A stretch of DNA of 64,000 bases from Stenotrophomonas sp. ZAC14D1_NAIMI4_1. GTDB lineage: Bacteria > Pseudomonadota > Gammaproteobacteria > Xanthomonadales > Xanthomonadaceae. This document shows positions 7,694-19,530 of this stretch, in pieces. The notes beneath the pieces are model-generated. The model was not told the DNA's origin, searched no databases, and saw nothing but the letters and a program-made list of their open reading frames with translations. Where the stretch lies: assembly GCF_003086775.1 (NCBI RefSeq), contig NZ_CP026001.1, positions 4,638,462 through 4,702,461 of the forward strand, written 5' to 3'. A program made the position numbers and the translations under genes. How positions within the stretch are numbered: the stretch's first letter is position 1; each line of letters opens with the position of its first letter.

Positions 7694-8961
7694 GGAAGAT
7701 CCCTCGCCAGGCGCACGCCGGAGAACTGCCAGCGGGCCGGTGGATTGAAGAAGTTGCGGTAACTGCTGCGTACGTGGCCGCGCGGGGTGGCGCAGCTGCC
7801 GCCGCGCAACACCCACTGGCCACACATGAACTTGCCGTTGTATTCGCCCAGATTGCCGCCGAACGGCTGGAAACCGGGATAGGCGCCATAGGCGCTGGAG
7901 GTCCATTCCCAGACATCGCCGAACAGCTGGCGCAGGCCCGTGCCCTGCCCTGCATGCGGATGCAGCTGGTCGTCGTCGGCGAAGTGGCCGCTGGGCGGCT
8001 GCGTGGCGGCGGCGGCTTCCCATTCGAACTCGGTCGGCAGCCGCGCTTCGTGCCAGCGCGCACAGGCATCGGCTTCGTAATAGCTGAGGTGGCAGACCGG
8101 CGCATGCGGATCGAGATCGCGCCAGCCACCCAGGGTGTACTCACGCTGCAGGTCGTCGTGCCAGTACAGCGGGTGCTGCCAGCCTTCGGCTTCGCACAGC
8201 GCCCAGCCTTCGCTGAGCCACCAGCGCGGCTCGCGGTAGCCGCCGGCATCGACGAAGGCGCGGTACTCGCTGTTGCTGAGCGGGCGCTCGGCGAGGGCGT
8301 GCGCGGGCAGCAACACGCGGTGCGGCGGCGATTCGTTGTCATAGGCGAAGGCCGCCTGCTGCGGCCAGCGCGCTGCGCCGACGGTGACGATGCGCTCGTC
8401 CTGCGCCCTCCAGCCCAGCGCGCTGGGCACGCTGGCGATCGCCGCGAGGTCTTCGCGATAGGGCGGTTGCAGCGGGTTGCACCACAGCGCGTGCTTGATG
8501 TCGGTCAGCAGCAGCTCCTGGTGCTGCTGTTCGTGCTGCAGGCCCAGCTGCAGGTGCTGCAGCGCTTCTTCACCGAGATCACCGTCGGCCAGGCGCGCCA
8601 GCACCTGCTCGTCCACGTGCCGGCGATAGTCGCGCACCTGCTGCAGCGAGGGCCGCGACAGCAGGCCACGGCGTGGCCGTGCATGGGCGGGACCCAGGCT
8701 TTTGTAGTAACTGTTGAACAGGAAATCCCACGCGGGATCCCATGGCTGGTGGCCGCGCACGCTGGCCAGCACGAAGCGTTCGAAGAACCAGGTGGTGTGG
8801 GCCAGGTGCCATTTGGCCGGGCTGGCATCGTCCATGCTCTGCAGCATCGCGTCTTCGGCGCTGAGCGGTGCGGCCAGTTGCTGGCTGCGTCCGCGCACAT
8901 GGGCGAAGTGGCTGGCGAGTTCACGCTGCGGGGCAGCGACGGCGAGGGTTGCGCTGTCCAT
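7690..8961 (-). CDS. egtB: Hercynine oxygenase / sulfoxide synthase EgtB
   Basis: EgtB is the iron enzyme that joins hercynine to gamma-glutamylcysteine or cysteine using O2. The N-terminal DinB_2 domain has the iron-ligand set: His in KWHLAHTTWFFE and the H-x3-H-x-E motif in LQHEQQHQELLL. The C-terminal half is an FGE-sulfatase fold (RLPTEFEWEAAA, GDVWEWTSSAY, VLRGGSCATP, RSSYRNFF). The start chosen is the ATG at 8961 (423 residues), which puts the conserved region at the expected distance; ATGs at 9000 and 9018 are in frame and none has a strong ribosome binding site. It is the first gene of egtB-egtD and is divergent from the diguanylate cyclase gene. egtC, egtA and egtE are not in the window. 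Confidence 0.92.
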   Translation of the reverse strand: MDSATLAVAAPQRELASHFAHVRGRSQQLAAPLSAEDAMLQSMDDASPAKWHLAHTTWFFERFVLASVRGHQPWDPAWDFLFNSYYKSLGPAHARPRRGLLSRPSLQQVRDYRRHVDEQVLARLADGDLGEEALQHLQLGLQHEQQHQELLLTDIKHALWCNPLQPPYREDLAAIASVPSALGWRAQDERIVTVGAARWPQQAAFAYDNESPPHRVLLPAHALAERPLSNSEYRAFVDAGGYREPRWWLSEGWALCEAEGWQHPLYWHDDLQREYTLGGWRDLDPHAPVCHLSYYEADACARWHEARLPTEFEWEAAAATQPPSGHFADDDQLHPHAGQGTGLRQLFGDVWEWTSSAYGAYPGFQPFGGNLGEYNGKFMCGQWVLRGGSCATPRGHVRSSYRNFFNPPARWQFSGVRLARDLP

Positions 8962-9103
8962 GGGCCCAGCTTCGGCTGCGGCGGGTGAGCGCGATGTCAT
9001 CGCACAGGGCCGGCGCATTCACATCGCGCCCATTCAAGAACCCCGCAGCGACGCCGCTAACGCCAGTGCTGCGGCCGTGTAGTGACCGCGCTGGAATGAC
9101 CGC

Positions 9104-10384
9104 TTGTCCCATCATCCGCTCCGCCAGCCTGCGCATTACCTGTTCGTGCTGCCTGCCCTGCTGGTCGCGCTGGTGCTGTGGACCACGCTGGGTAACGAAG
9201 ATGTCGGCCGGACCGGCCAGCGCGTGCTGCCGTGGTTGCTGGCCTGCCTGGGTTCGGGGCTGGCGCTGATGTACAACCAGGTGCGCACGCTGTGCCTGCT
9301 GCTGCTGGTGGCTGCCGTGTTCACGGTGCTGCACCCCGACCTGGCCCACTACCTGCGCCTGGGCTACATCAGCCCGCTGACGCCGCTGCGCTTCCATGCC
9401 GTGTCCAGCTGGTTGCCGCTGCTGTTCGCCGCCCACGCGCTGTGGCCTGAGCGCGGCCGGCGCCGCCAGGACCTGCTGCTGCGCGGGATCGGCAGCGGCG
9501 CCCTGCTGGCCATCTTCATCCTGCTGGCCGTGCAGCAGCCACAGGGCATGCATAACCTGCTGTCGAACCGGCATTTCGCCTGGATTCCCAGTGACTGGAA
9601 TGCGCTGGCGCAGCTGCCGGCGCTGCTGTTCCTGCTGGCCACCGCCGCGCTGGGCTGGCAGGCCTGGCAGCGCCCGCGCCCGCTGCACACGGCCATGCTG
9701 CTGGCGCTGCTGTCCCTTTGGTGGATGCTGCCGCGCATCTTCCTGCAGCCGGCGCTGCTGCCGGCACTGAGCGTGGCGGCGCTGCTGCTGATGCTCGGCG
9801 CGACCCTGCAGGAGTCCTTCCACATGGCGTTCCGCGATGAACTGACCGGGCTGCCCGGGCGGCGGGCCTTCAACGAGACCCTGCAGCGTGCCGCCGGCAC
9901 CTACAGCATCGCCATGGTGGACGTGGACCACTTCAAGAAGTTCAACGACACCCACGGCCACGACACCGGCGATGACGTGCTGAAGCTGGTGGCCTCGCGC
10001 CTGGCGCGGGTGGGCGATGGCGGCCGCGCGTTCCGCTACGGCGGCGAGGAGTTCGCGGTGGTGTTCCTGGACCGGCCGGCGCCGGCCTGCGTGGATGCGG
10101 TGGAGGCGCTGCGGCAGAACATCGAGGACAGCCGCATGCAGCTGCGCGACCGCAGCACGCGCAGCCGGGACGATGCGGCCGGGCAGCAGCAGCGCGGGCG
10201 TGGCGGCACGGGCCAGGTGGTGCAGGTGACGGTGAGCATCGGCCTGGCCGACAGCCGCGTGGATGCGCGGCCGTCCGGGGTGGTCAAGGCAGCCGACCAG
10301 GCGCTGTATGCGGCCAAGGAAGAAGGCCGCAACCGGGTCTGCGCGCACGGCGGCCAGCGCGTGCTGGCTGTGCGCGGTGGCTGA
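9104..10384 (+). CDS. Membrane-bound GGDEF diguanylate cyclase
   Basis: The protein has 426 residues from a TTG start at 9104. Residues 10-235 are very hydrophobic and hold six to eight predicted membrane segments forming a sensor of no named type. A C-terminal GGDEF domain begins at FRDELTGLPGRRAF (about 243) and carries MVDVDHFKKFNDTHGHDTGD and the active-site variant GGEEF (RYGGEEFAV), so it should make cyclic di-GMP. An RVGD lies before the active site, but two residues further away than a standard inhibitory I-site. A basic, Gln/Gly-rich insertion (RDRSTRSRDDAAGQQQ) precedes the last strand. It is transcribed away from egtB. Confidence 0.88.
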   Translation: MSHHPLRQPAHYLFVLPALLVALVLWTTLGNEDVGRTGQRVLPWLLACLGSGLALMYNQVRTLCLLLLVAAVFTVLHPDLAHYLRLGYISPLTPLRFHAVSSWLPLLFAAHALWPERGRRRQDLLLRGIGSGALLAIFILLAVQQPQGMHNLLSNRHFAWIPSDWNALAQLPALLFLLATAALGWQAWQRPRPLHTAMLLALLSLWWMLPRIFLQPALLPALSVAALLLMLGATLQESFHMAFRDELTGLPGRRAFNETLQRAAGTYSIAMVDVDHFKKFNDTHGHDTGDDVLKLVASRLARVGDGGRAFRYGGEEFAVVFLDRPAPACVDAVEALRQNIEDSRMQLRDRSTRSRDDAAGQQQRGRGGTGQVVQVTVSIGLADSRVDARPSGVVKAADQALYAAKEEGRNRVCAHGGQRVLAVRGG

Positions 10385-10387
10385 GGC

Positions 10388-10780
10388 TCAGACGGCGTCG
10401 AGGTAGTACCAGCGGCCGTCGATGCGCAGGAAGCGGCTGTGCTCGGTCATCCGCACTGCACTGCCACCGCCGATGCGGTAACGGGCGGTGAAGCGGACCT
10501 CGGCGCTGTCCGGGCCGGTGACGCTGTGTTCGTTCACGGTCAGGCCCAGCCAATGGGTGCGCTGGCCCGGCGCCTCGTCCAGCGAGAGTTCGGCCGGGCG
10601 CGTATCCGGGTGCCAGGTCAGGCGCAGGTAATCAGCCAACTGCCGCACGTAGGCGCTGTAGCGCGAGCGCATCAGGCGTTCGGCATCCGGCGCGGCTTCG
10701 CCGGCGTGGTAGCGGCCGCAGCAGGCGGCGTAGTCGGCGGGCAGGCCGCAGGGACAGGGATCGGCAGGGGTGCGGGTCAT
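10388..10780 (-). CDS. YchJ-family (UPF0225) SEC-C motif protein
   Basis: A 130-residue protein starting at ATG 10780. The N-terminus carries the metal-binding SEC-C-like cysteine cluster ([19 protein letters not shown]), followed by the YchJ core: [22 protein letters not shown], a beta-rich EVRFTARYR segment and [13 protein letters not shown] at the end. E. coli YchJ has a second Cys cluster at its C-terminus that is absent here. The biochemical role of YchJ is unknown; the fold resembles NTF2-like domains. It converges with the cyclase gene (3 bp between stops) and is divergent from the TSUP gene. Confidence 0.85.
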   Translation of the reverse strand: MTRTPADPCPCGLPADYAACCGRYHAGEAAPDAERLMRSRYSAYVRQLADYLRLTWHPDTRPAELSLDEAPGQRTHWLGLTVNEHSVTGPDSAEVRFTARYRIGGGSAVRMTEHSRFLRIDGRWYYLDAV

Positions 10781-10852
10781 GCCGCCATTGTCGCGCGGGA
10801 CGCCCCCGGCATCCATCGATGATAGGCGTATGCTGTCGCGCCCCCACTTTGG

Positions 10853-11641
10853 TTGATTGCCGTGCTGGAACTGGTTCCCCCCGAGTTGTGGTGGTTGGTG
10901 GTGATCGCCTTCATCGCTGGCCTGGTCGATGCGGCGGTGGGCGGCGGCGGGCTGGTGCAGTTGCCGGGCCTGTTCACGGTGTTGCCGCAGCAGACGCCGG
11001 CGATGTTGTTCGGCACCAACAAGTTCAGTTCGATGTTCGGCACCGGCGCGGCTGCCTGGCGCTATGCGCGCAACGTGCGCTTCCCGTGGAAACCGGTGCT
11101 GTTCGCCGCCGGTACGGCCTTCATCTTCTCCTTCGCCGGTGCCACGGCGGTCAGCCTGCTGCCCAAGGACGCGGTGCGGCCACTGGTGCTGGTGCTGCTG
11201 GTGGCGATGCTGGGCTACACGCTGTGGAAGAAGGATTTCGGCGCGCTGCACCGGCCGCAGGAGATCGGCCGCCGCGAGCTGGCGATCGCCCTTGCCATCG
11301 GTGCGGCCATCGGCTTCTACGATGGCTTCTTCGGGCCGGGCACCGGCAGTTTCCTGATCTTCCTGTTCGTGCGCTTCTTCGGCCTGGATTTCCTGCGCGC
11401 CTCGGCGGCGTCGAAGGTGGTGAACCTGGCGACGAACGTGGCAGCGATCTCGTTCTTCATCCCGACCGGCAACATCCTGTGGCTGTTCGCACTGCCGATG
11501 GCGGCGGCCAACATCATCGGCTCGGTGGTGGGCACGCGGCTGGCGCTGAAGGGCGGCACGCCGTTCATCCGCAAGCTGTTCGTGGGGCTGGTGGTGGTGC
11601 TGATCGCCCGGATGGCGTGGGATACGTTCCGCGGGGCGTGA
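10853..11641 (+). CDS. TSUP (TauE/SafE) family membrane exporter
   Basis: About 262 residues from TTG 10853; a GTG at 10862 is an alternative and neither has a strong ribosome binding site. Eight membrane segments in two related halves, each marked by a G-rich loop: [19 protein letters not shown] near the start and [18 protein letters not shown] in the middle, the defining repeats of the TSUP family. Members export sulfite, sulfoacetate or other organosulfur anions; no sulfur genes adjoin, so the substrate is open. It converges with jetC across a GTAG palindrome. Confidence 0.85.
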   Translation: MIAVLELVPPELWWLVVIAFIAGLVDAAVGGGGLVQLPGLFTVLPQQTPAMLFGTNKFSSMFGTGAAAWRYARNVRFPWKPVLFAAGTAFIFSFAGATAVSLLPKDAVRPLVLVLLVAMLGYTLWKKDFGALHRPQEIGRRELAIALAIGAAIGFYDGFFGPGTGSFLIFLFVRFFGLDFLRASAASKVVNLATNVAAISFFIPTGNILWLFALPMAAANIIGSVVGTRLALKGGTPFIRKLFVGLVVVLIARMAWDTFRGA

Positions 11642-11648
11642 GGGCGAA

Positions 11649-11675
11649 GTGCCGCCGGGCATGGCCCGGCGCTAC
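11649..11675. repeat. SMAG palindrome
   Basis: GCCGGGC (11654-11660) and GCCCGGC (11664-11670) around ATG, bounded on the minus strand by GTAG. It sits between the convergent TSUP and jetC genes, where it may act as a bidirectional 3'-end stabiliser. Confidence 0.75.
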
Positions 11676-11695
11676 CAGGGTGGCCGCCGAGGCGC

Positions 11696-14600
11696 TCAGG
11701 CCTCGGCTTCTTCCGGTTCGCTGGCCTGCTGGCGGCTGCGTTCGGGCAGCTTCAGGCGCTTGCCTTCTTCGTCGTACTCGATGAGCAGGACGCCCGAATC
11801 GTGGCGGCCGCTGATCTCGACGAAGCAGGCGCCACCGATGAACGGCTCCAGCGTCATCACCGACTTCAGCGGGGTGGCCACCACCATCTGGAAGCCGAAG
11901 TTGTCGAAGATGTTCATCGCCAGCGCGGTGAACTCGTTGTCGGCCTTGTCGAAGGCTTCGTCGAGCACGACCGCGGCGTAGCTGGGCAGCTGGCTGTCGG
12001 CACCGCCAAGCTGGTAGCGCAGCGCCGCAGCCAGGCAGGTGGTGGCCAGCTTCTGCCGCTGGCCACCGGACTTGCCGGCGCCGCTGCGGTAGATCTCGAC
12101 CTGCTGGCGCGTTTCCGCATCCAGCTCCACGCCGATGAACTCCACGTGCATGCGCACGTCCAGCACCAGCTCGCGCCAGCGCTTGTCCTCACCTTCCTGC
12201 GAGCCGAGGCGGTTGACCAGCTGGCGCAGCACGGTGAACTGCGATTCGGCCAGCTCGCGCTGCTCGGTCTGCTGCTGCGACAGCACTTCGCGCAGCTGCA
12301 GGTGGAACTCGCCCACTTCCGGCAGGCGACGGTCGCTCAGCTCGATGGTCAGCAGGGTGCCGCGGTTGAACGGCACCTGTTCCAGGCTGGCGTTGACCTC
12401 GTCCAGGCGCTGGCCGATCGACTTGCGGGCCTCGGCGCTGTGGCGCTGCAGGGCCAGCAGGTTGTTCTTGCTCTGGTTCTGCAGCAGGTCGAAGAAGCGC
12501 TCTTCGTGCTGCGGCAGGCCGTCGCGTTCCAGGCGCTCGAGGCGGGCGAGGAAATCCTCGGCCGAGGCCACCGACACGGTGAAGTCGCCCGATTCCTCCG
12601 GCCACTGCTGGACGAAGCGGCGGAAGCAGCCCAGCAGCAGGTTCTCGACGCGGTTGACGTCCTGCTGCGAGGACGACAGCTGTTCGTTCAGCGCGTTGCT
12701 GACCTGGCGCATGTGCGCCTCCAGCGTTTCCAGGCTGAGCGGGCCCTGCTCCTGCAGGCGTTCGGCCAGGCCGGCTTCCTGGTCTTCGGCCAGCGCCGGC
12801 AGCACCAGGGCGCGGCTCTGCTGGCGGGCACGGTCCAGGCGGTCGCGTTCGCGCACCAGCTGGCCGCGCTCGACGCGGGTGTCCTCATAGGTGCGGCGGG
12901 CCTGTTCGATATCGGCGCGCACCGCGTCGATCTGCTTGGCCAGGCGGGCCAGGTCGGCGTTGCCTTCGCGCAGGTCGCGCAGGGTGGCTTCGATATCGGC
13001 CAGGCGCTGCTGCGGTGCGGCCGCGTCGATCTCGTTCCACTGGATGCCGATCAGTTCATGGCAGGCCAGGCGGCGTTCGTTGTCGCGGTCACGCTGGCCG
13101 CGCAGGCTGGCGATATCGGTATCGCAGCTGGCGATACGCTTGGCCAGTTCCTGCGCCTCGCGCTCGAACACCACCAGCTTGTCGCGGTTGTTGAAGCCGA
13201 GGATCCAGCGGCGGCGGTCGTTCACCGCGCTGCGGTCATCCTTCTCGAAGCGGTCGCCCGGATGCTTGACCTGGCCTTCGCGGGTGATGCCGCGGTCGAC
13301 GTTGCGCAGCTGCTTGGCATCGACGCACTCGTAGTCGAAGCGCTTGCCCAGCTCGCGGCGCAGCCAGCCTTCGAAGGCGTGGTCGCGCAGTTCCAGCTTG
13401 TGCAGCAGCGAACGCGTGGACGGTTCGCGGGCGAACGCATCATCGTTGCGGCGCACGCGGTAGTAGGTGAAACGCATGCCGAGGTGGGTGCGGTTCACCC
13501 AGTCAGCCACTTCGTTGTAATGCTTGTCGTCCACCAGCAGCGACTGCGCGAAGCCGCCCAGCACGCGCTCGATCGCGCCCTGCCAGTTCTGCTCCTCGCT
13601 GCGCACCTGGATCAGCTCGCCGACGAAGGGCAGCGCGGCTTCGGAAATGCCGGTTTCTTCAGCCAGGCGCGCGCGCAGCTTCTGCATCGGTGCGGGGATG
13701 CTGGACGGCGTGCGCTGCATCGCTTCCAGTTCGCCACGCACTTCGCCGAAGCGGCGCTCGTCATCGCGCTTGCCGCCCAGGCGTTCGCTGATCGCATCGT
13801 CCAGCGCCGCCGAAGCGCGCTGGCGGTCCTGCAGTTCGTTCTGCGCGCGCTCGACCAGCTCGGCGAACGCGTGTGCGTCTTCGGGCAGTTCAGCCTGCAG
13901 GTGGCGCGCGGCGTCGCGGGCCTGCGCCTGCTTGGCCAGGCGGCGGTCGCGCTCGGCTTCGGCGCGGCCCTGCTCGCGTTCCAGCTCCTCGATGCGCTCG
14001 CCACCCTGCTGGCGGCGCTGCAGTTCCAGCTCGGCCAGGCGTTCGGTGTGGTTGTCCAGCGCCGCACGGCGCTGGGCTTCTTCGCCCAGCAGGCCACGGT
14101 CGCGCACGTCCATCTCGCGCAGGCGCGCTTCGATCAGCAGCTGGCGGCGGCTCTCGCGGAAGCTGTCGATGCCCAGCTTGAGGGTCTCGTCATCGCCGCG
14201 CTGGCGATGCATGTGCTTCAGTTCGGTGTAATGCGCGCGCGCCGGCAGCAGGGTTTCGACCTGGCGGCGGGCGGTGACCACCGCCTGGTGCGCGCCGTCG
14301 AGTTCGGCGAAGTCGCTGACCAGGCGCTCGGCGGCATCGAAGGTGCGCGGCGTGTCCAGCATGAAATCGCGCAGGAAGACGTTGAGGTCGCCCAGGTTCT
14401 TCGCCGACTGCGTCTTGTGCAGCAGGCGCAGCGCCATTTCGTTGTCGATGCCCAGCAGGTGGCGGAAGCGCTCGGCGTAGCCGGAGAAGGTGTCGAAGTG
14501 GTGGATGTCGGCCAGCTTCTGCTTCAGCTTGCGCAGGTCCAGGTCGAAGCCGCCCAGGTCCTTGGCGATGTCGAAGGGACGCTCGGCGATCATGTAGTGC

Positions 14601-15076
14601 TTGCGCACGTCACCGGCCGAGGTGCCGTTGCCGGAGATCCAGAGCAGGCGCACCAGGCACACCACGCGGCCATCGCCGGCGCGGTATTCCAGCACCAGTG
14701 CGGTCCAGGTGGCGCCCTTGCGCAGGTACTGGGTGGCGATCTCGCCGGTACCGCTGTCCTGCTGGTCGGCCCAGGCACCGCGCACGTAGGACACCAGGTT
14801 GCGGTCGCGGCCACTGCGCTCGGCTTCACGCGCGGCGGCGTTGAAGTCGACGATGGCCGGCGGAGTCAGCAGCGCGGACATGGCATCGAGCAGGGTCGAC
14901 TTGCCCGAGCCGGAACGGCCGACGAACAGGAAGCCGCGCTCGGCGATCGGCACTTCGGTCAGGCCGTTGAAGGTGCCCCAGTTGTGCACCTGCAGGCGGC
15001 GCATGCGGAACTGCTGCAGGCGCGGGTCCGGCAGGCCGTCGTTGAACAGGGCGGGAGTGTGCTTGGAAATGGCCAT
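11696..15076 (-). CDS. jetC: JetC: SMC-like ATPase of a type I Wadjet/Mks complex
   Basis: The protein has 1126 residues with the layout of an SMC/MukB-like ATPase. Walker A GRSGSGKST lies at about 53-61. A long Arg/Glu/Gln-rich coiled coil runs from about 280 to 960 with a central hinge-like globular part (about 430-600). The ABC signature is KSGGQ (about 1002-1006) and Walker B VVLDEAF (about 1036-1042). In Wadjet systems JetC loops DNA with JetA (kleisin) and JetB, and JetD cuts circular plasmids. Here jetA and jetB lie directly upstream on the same strand, but what follows jetC is the convergent TSUP gene; no jetD is present. The start ATG is 16 bp after the jetB stop. Confidence 0.88.
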   Translation of the reverse strand: MAISKHTPALFNDGLPDPRLQQFRMRRLQVHNWGTFNGLTEVPIAERGFLFVGRSGSGKSTLLDAMSALLTPPAIVDFNAAAREAERSGRDRNLVSYVRGAWADQQDSGTGEIATQYLRKGATWTALVLEYRAGDGRVVCLVRLLWISGNGTSAGDVRKHYMIAERPFDIAKDLGGFDLDLRKLKQKLADIHHFDTFSGYAERFRHLLGIDNEMALRLLHKTQSAKNLGDLNVFLRDFMLDTPRTFDAAERLVSDFAELDGAHQAVVTARRQVETLLPARAHYTELKHMHRQRGDDETLKLGIDSFRESRRQLLIEARLREMDVRDRGLLGEEAQRRAALDNHTERLAELELQRRQQGGERIEELEREQGRAEAERDRRLAKQAQARDAARHLQAELPEDAHAFAELVERAQNELQDRQRASAALDDAISERLGGKRDDERRFGEVRGELEAMQRTPSSIPAPMQKLRARLAEETGISEAALPFVGELIQVRSEEQNWQGAIERVLGGFAQSLLVDDKHYNEVADWVNRTHLGMRFTYYRVRRNDDAFAREPSTRSLLHKLELRDHAFEGWLRRELGKRFDYECVDAKQLRNVDRGITREGQVKHPGDRFEKDDRSAVNDRRRWILGFNNRDKLVVFEREAQELAKRIASCDTDIASLRGQRDRDNERRLACHELIGIQWNEIDAAAPQQRLADIEATLRDLREGNADLARLAKQIDAVRADIEQARRTYEDTRVERGQLVRERDRLDRARQQSRALVLPALAEDQEAGLAERLQEQGPLSLETLEAHMRQVSNALNEQLSSSQQDVNRVENLLLGCFRRFVQQWPEESGDFTVSVASAEDFLARLERLERDGLPQHEERFFDLLQNQSKNNLLALQRHSAEARKSIGQRLDEVNASLEQVPFNRGTLLTIELSDRRLPEVGEFHLQLREVLSQQQTEQRELAESQFTVLRQLVNRLGSQEGEDKRWRELVLDVRMHVEFIGVELDAETRQQVEIYRSGAGKSGGQRQKLATTCLAAALRYQLGGADSQLPSYAAVVLDEAFDKADNEFTALAMNIFDNFGFQMVVATPLKSVMTLEPFIGGACFVEISGRHDSGVLLIEYDEEGKRLKLPERSRQQASEPEEAEA

Positions 15077-15092
15077 GCGGTGCTCGGGTCTC

Positions 15093-17974
<2,882 letters not shown>

Positions 17975-18087
17975 TGCGTACAGCGTCCCGAACGGGGGGC
18001 GAGCATCGTACCCGACCGGGGGGTGGGTCGTCCTGTGGATCGGGTTCATCGGGGGTCTGTCTTGGCGCGTCATTGCTATCGGTCTGG

Positions 18088-18270
18088 AGGGGGAGAGGGG
18101 GCTGCGCAGGACACGCCGTGAACCCCCCTCCGGGGTCCGGCCCAGCCGCTGGCGGCTGTGCGTTCGGGCGCTTGCGAGGCATGCCTCGCAGGCAAAACGC
18201 CCTCACCCATGGGGGCTGGTAGGCGCCATCCATGGCGCCTGCGGTCCTGGCCCATCCGGCCCTGCGCCAC
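18088..18270 (-). repeat. Composite inverted repeat element, long copy 1
   Basis: About 180 bp running from GGGAGAGGGGGCTGCGCAGG through a block with the palindrome GCGAGGCATGCCTCGC, then CCCATGGGGGCT, GGCGCCATCCATGGCGCC-like sequence and an end near GGCCCTGCGCCAC. The same block occurs in reverse orientation at 18466-18655. It has no coding potential of its own; small open frames across it are repeat artefacts. Confidence 0.7.
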
Positions 18271-18321
18271 CCATCCATCACCCCGCGGGCGCGGAGGGTT
18301 GGCTCTTTAGAGGCAGGAGCG

Positions 18322-18387
18322 GTAGCGCCGGGCCAAGCCCGGCGAGCGCAGCGGCGCACGGAGCCGCCGGGAATGGCCCGGCGCTAC
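18322..18387. repeat. Pair of oppositely oriented SMAG palindromes
   Basis: GTAG followed by GCCGGGCC/GCCCGGC-type palindrome at 18322-18346, and the reverse-oriented partner ending in CTAC at 18361-18387. They sit in the spacer between the two arms of the larger inverted repeat. Confidence 0.65.
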
Positions 18388-18465
18388 CAGAGCACCTGCC
18401 GAAGCCACCAACCCAGCTTTTGCCCCCGCTTTCGGGCGGTCCGGCCGCGCCCGCAGGAAACTGTC

Positions 18466-18655
18466 CGGGAGGGGGAGAGGGGGCTGCGCAGGACCGTTGG
18501 CGCCATGGATGGCGCCATCGAGCCCCCATGGGTGAGGGCGTTTTGCCTGCGAGGCATGCCTCGCAAGCGCCCGAACGCACAGCCGCCAGCGGCTGGGCCG
18601 GACCCCGGAGGGGGGTTTACGGCGTGTCCTGGCCCGTCCGGCCCTGCGCCACCCC
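18466..18655 (+). repeat. Composite inverted repeat element, long copy 2
   Basis: Reverse-complement relative of 18088-18270: GGAAACTGTC, GGGCTGCGCAGGACCGTTGGC, a palindrome GGCGCCATGG-ATGGCGCC, GAGCCCCCATGG, the GCGAGGCATGCCTCGC palindrome, and TTTACGGCGTGTCCTGG. The left part matches the short copy at 41336-41456 closely, including the GGAAACTGTC lead-in. With copy 1 it fills most of the 780-bp gap between folE and marR; no gene lies there. Confidence 0.7.
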
Positions 18656-18717
18656 AACCGTCAGCACACGAGGCGCAACGCTTTCCTCAACGCACCCACC
18701 CCGTTCAGTAAAAACTA

Positions 18718-18748
18718 TTGATAGGAATGAAATTAGTAGTATCCTATC
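18718..18748 (+). promoter_or_regulatory. Promoter with overlapping MarR-type operator
   Basis: GATAGGA (18720-18726) and TCCTATC (18742-18748) are perfect inverted arms 15 bp apart. They lie over a sigma70-like promoter with -35 TTGATA (18718-18723), a 16-bp spacer and -10 TATCCT (18740-18745), just before the marR start at 18757. This placement suits autorepression by the MarR protein. The AT-rich patch stands out from its GC-rich surroundings. Confidence 0.65.
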
Positions 18749-18756
18749 TATCTCTT

Positions 18757-19212
18757 ATGGACACACCCCTCGACGAACGTACCCGGCTGCAGATGCAGCT
18801 CAGCTCCGGCCTGCTCTATGCAGGGCGGCAGTGGCAGCGTCTGGCCGACAGCCGGCTCGGCAGTTACGGCATCTCCACCGCCTGCACCATGCCCCTGTTG
18901 ATGATCGGCCGCTCCGGCGGCGGTATCCGCCAGGTGGCGCTGGCCCAGCAGCTGGGCATGGAAGGCCCGTCCCTGGTACGCCTGCTGGACAAGCTGTGCG
19001 CCAGCGAACTGGTCCGCCGCGAAAGCGACGCCAGCGACCGCCGCGCCAACCTGCTGTGGCTGACCGACGAGGGACAGGTGCTGGTGCGCGAGCTGGAAGA
19101 ACAGCTCATCGGCCTGCGCCAGGACGTGTTCGGCGAACTTTCCATGGATGAACTGCAGGCCGTGCTGAAGGCATGGCGCCTGCTGGCCGAGGCGGCCGAC
19201 CGCATCACGTGA
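18757..19212 (+). CDS. MarR-family regulator of the FUSC efflux operon
   Basis: A 151-residue winged-helix protein from ATG 18757; the ATG at 18727 in the same frame lies inside the operator. The recognition region reads RQVALAQQLGMEGPSLVRLLDKLCASELVRRESDASDRRANLLWLTDEG (about 65-113), the typical MarR helix-turn-helix and wing with the DxRxx motif (DASDRRAN). Family members are ligand-released repressors that often sense aromatic compounds and control adjoining efflux genes. The four pump genes follow on the same strand, which points to local control through the palindrome just upstream. Confidence 0.85.
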   Translation: MDTPLDERTRLQMQLSSGLLYAGRQWQRLADSRLGSYGISTACTMPLLMIGRSGGGIRQVALAQQLGMEGPSLVRLLDKLCASELVRRESDASDRRANLLWLTDEGQVLVRELEEQLIGLRQDVFGELSMDELQAVLKAWRLLAEAADRIT

Positions 19213-19320
19213 CGCCGTTCTCCTTGAAACACCGCCGCTGCCGTGCACGCGCCAGCGGCTTTTGCCCGTTGCCGTTGTCCTGTGTGTTGCCCTCCCCTCC
19301 CCCATCTCGCCCCCCTACCG

Positions 19321-19530
19321 ATGCCCGGTGAATTCAGTCTCCACGGAGTGTTCGTCCCGACCCTGCTCGGGTTGATGTTGTTGGCCTACCTGGTCAACAG
19401 CGGCCTGCACGCGCTGCTGCAGCGTGCCGGCGCCTATCGCCATGTCTGGCATCCGGCGCTGTTCAACCTGGCGTTGTACGGGATCGTGCTTGGCCTGCTG
19501 TTCCACCTCCTGCGTTGGATGCAATCGTGA
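19321..19530 (+). CDS. DUF1656 small membrane protein (AaeX-like)
   Basis: A 69-residue protein with two membrane segments (about 8-28 and 46-65). The N-terminus GEFSLHGVFVPTLLGL and the YRHVWHPALFNLALY loop are the DUF1656 pattern. In E. coli the equivalent AaeX precedes the AaeA-AaeB aromatic acid efflux genes; its role is unknown. Its TGA overlaps the GTG start of the adaptor gene by 4 nt. Confidence 0.85.
   Translation: MPGEFSLHGVFVPTLLGLMLLAYLVNSGLHALLQRAGAYRHVWHPALFNLALYGIVLGLLFHLLRWMQS

Noticed and set aside
18088..18655. CRISPR array
   Set aside because: The repeats are inverted and of unequal length, with no regularly spaced direct repeats and no cas genes in the window.
19515..19529. 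TTG 19515 as the start of the HlyD adaptor
   Set aside because: GTG 19527 gives the 4-nt GTGA overlap seen at the next junction too and places the membrane anchor at the usual distance.
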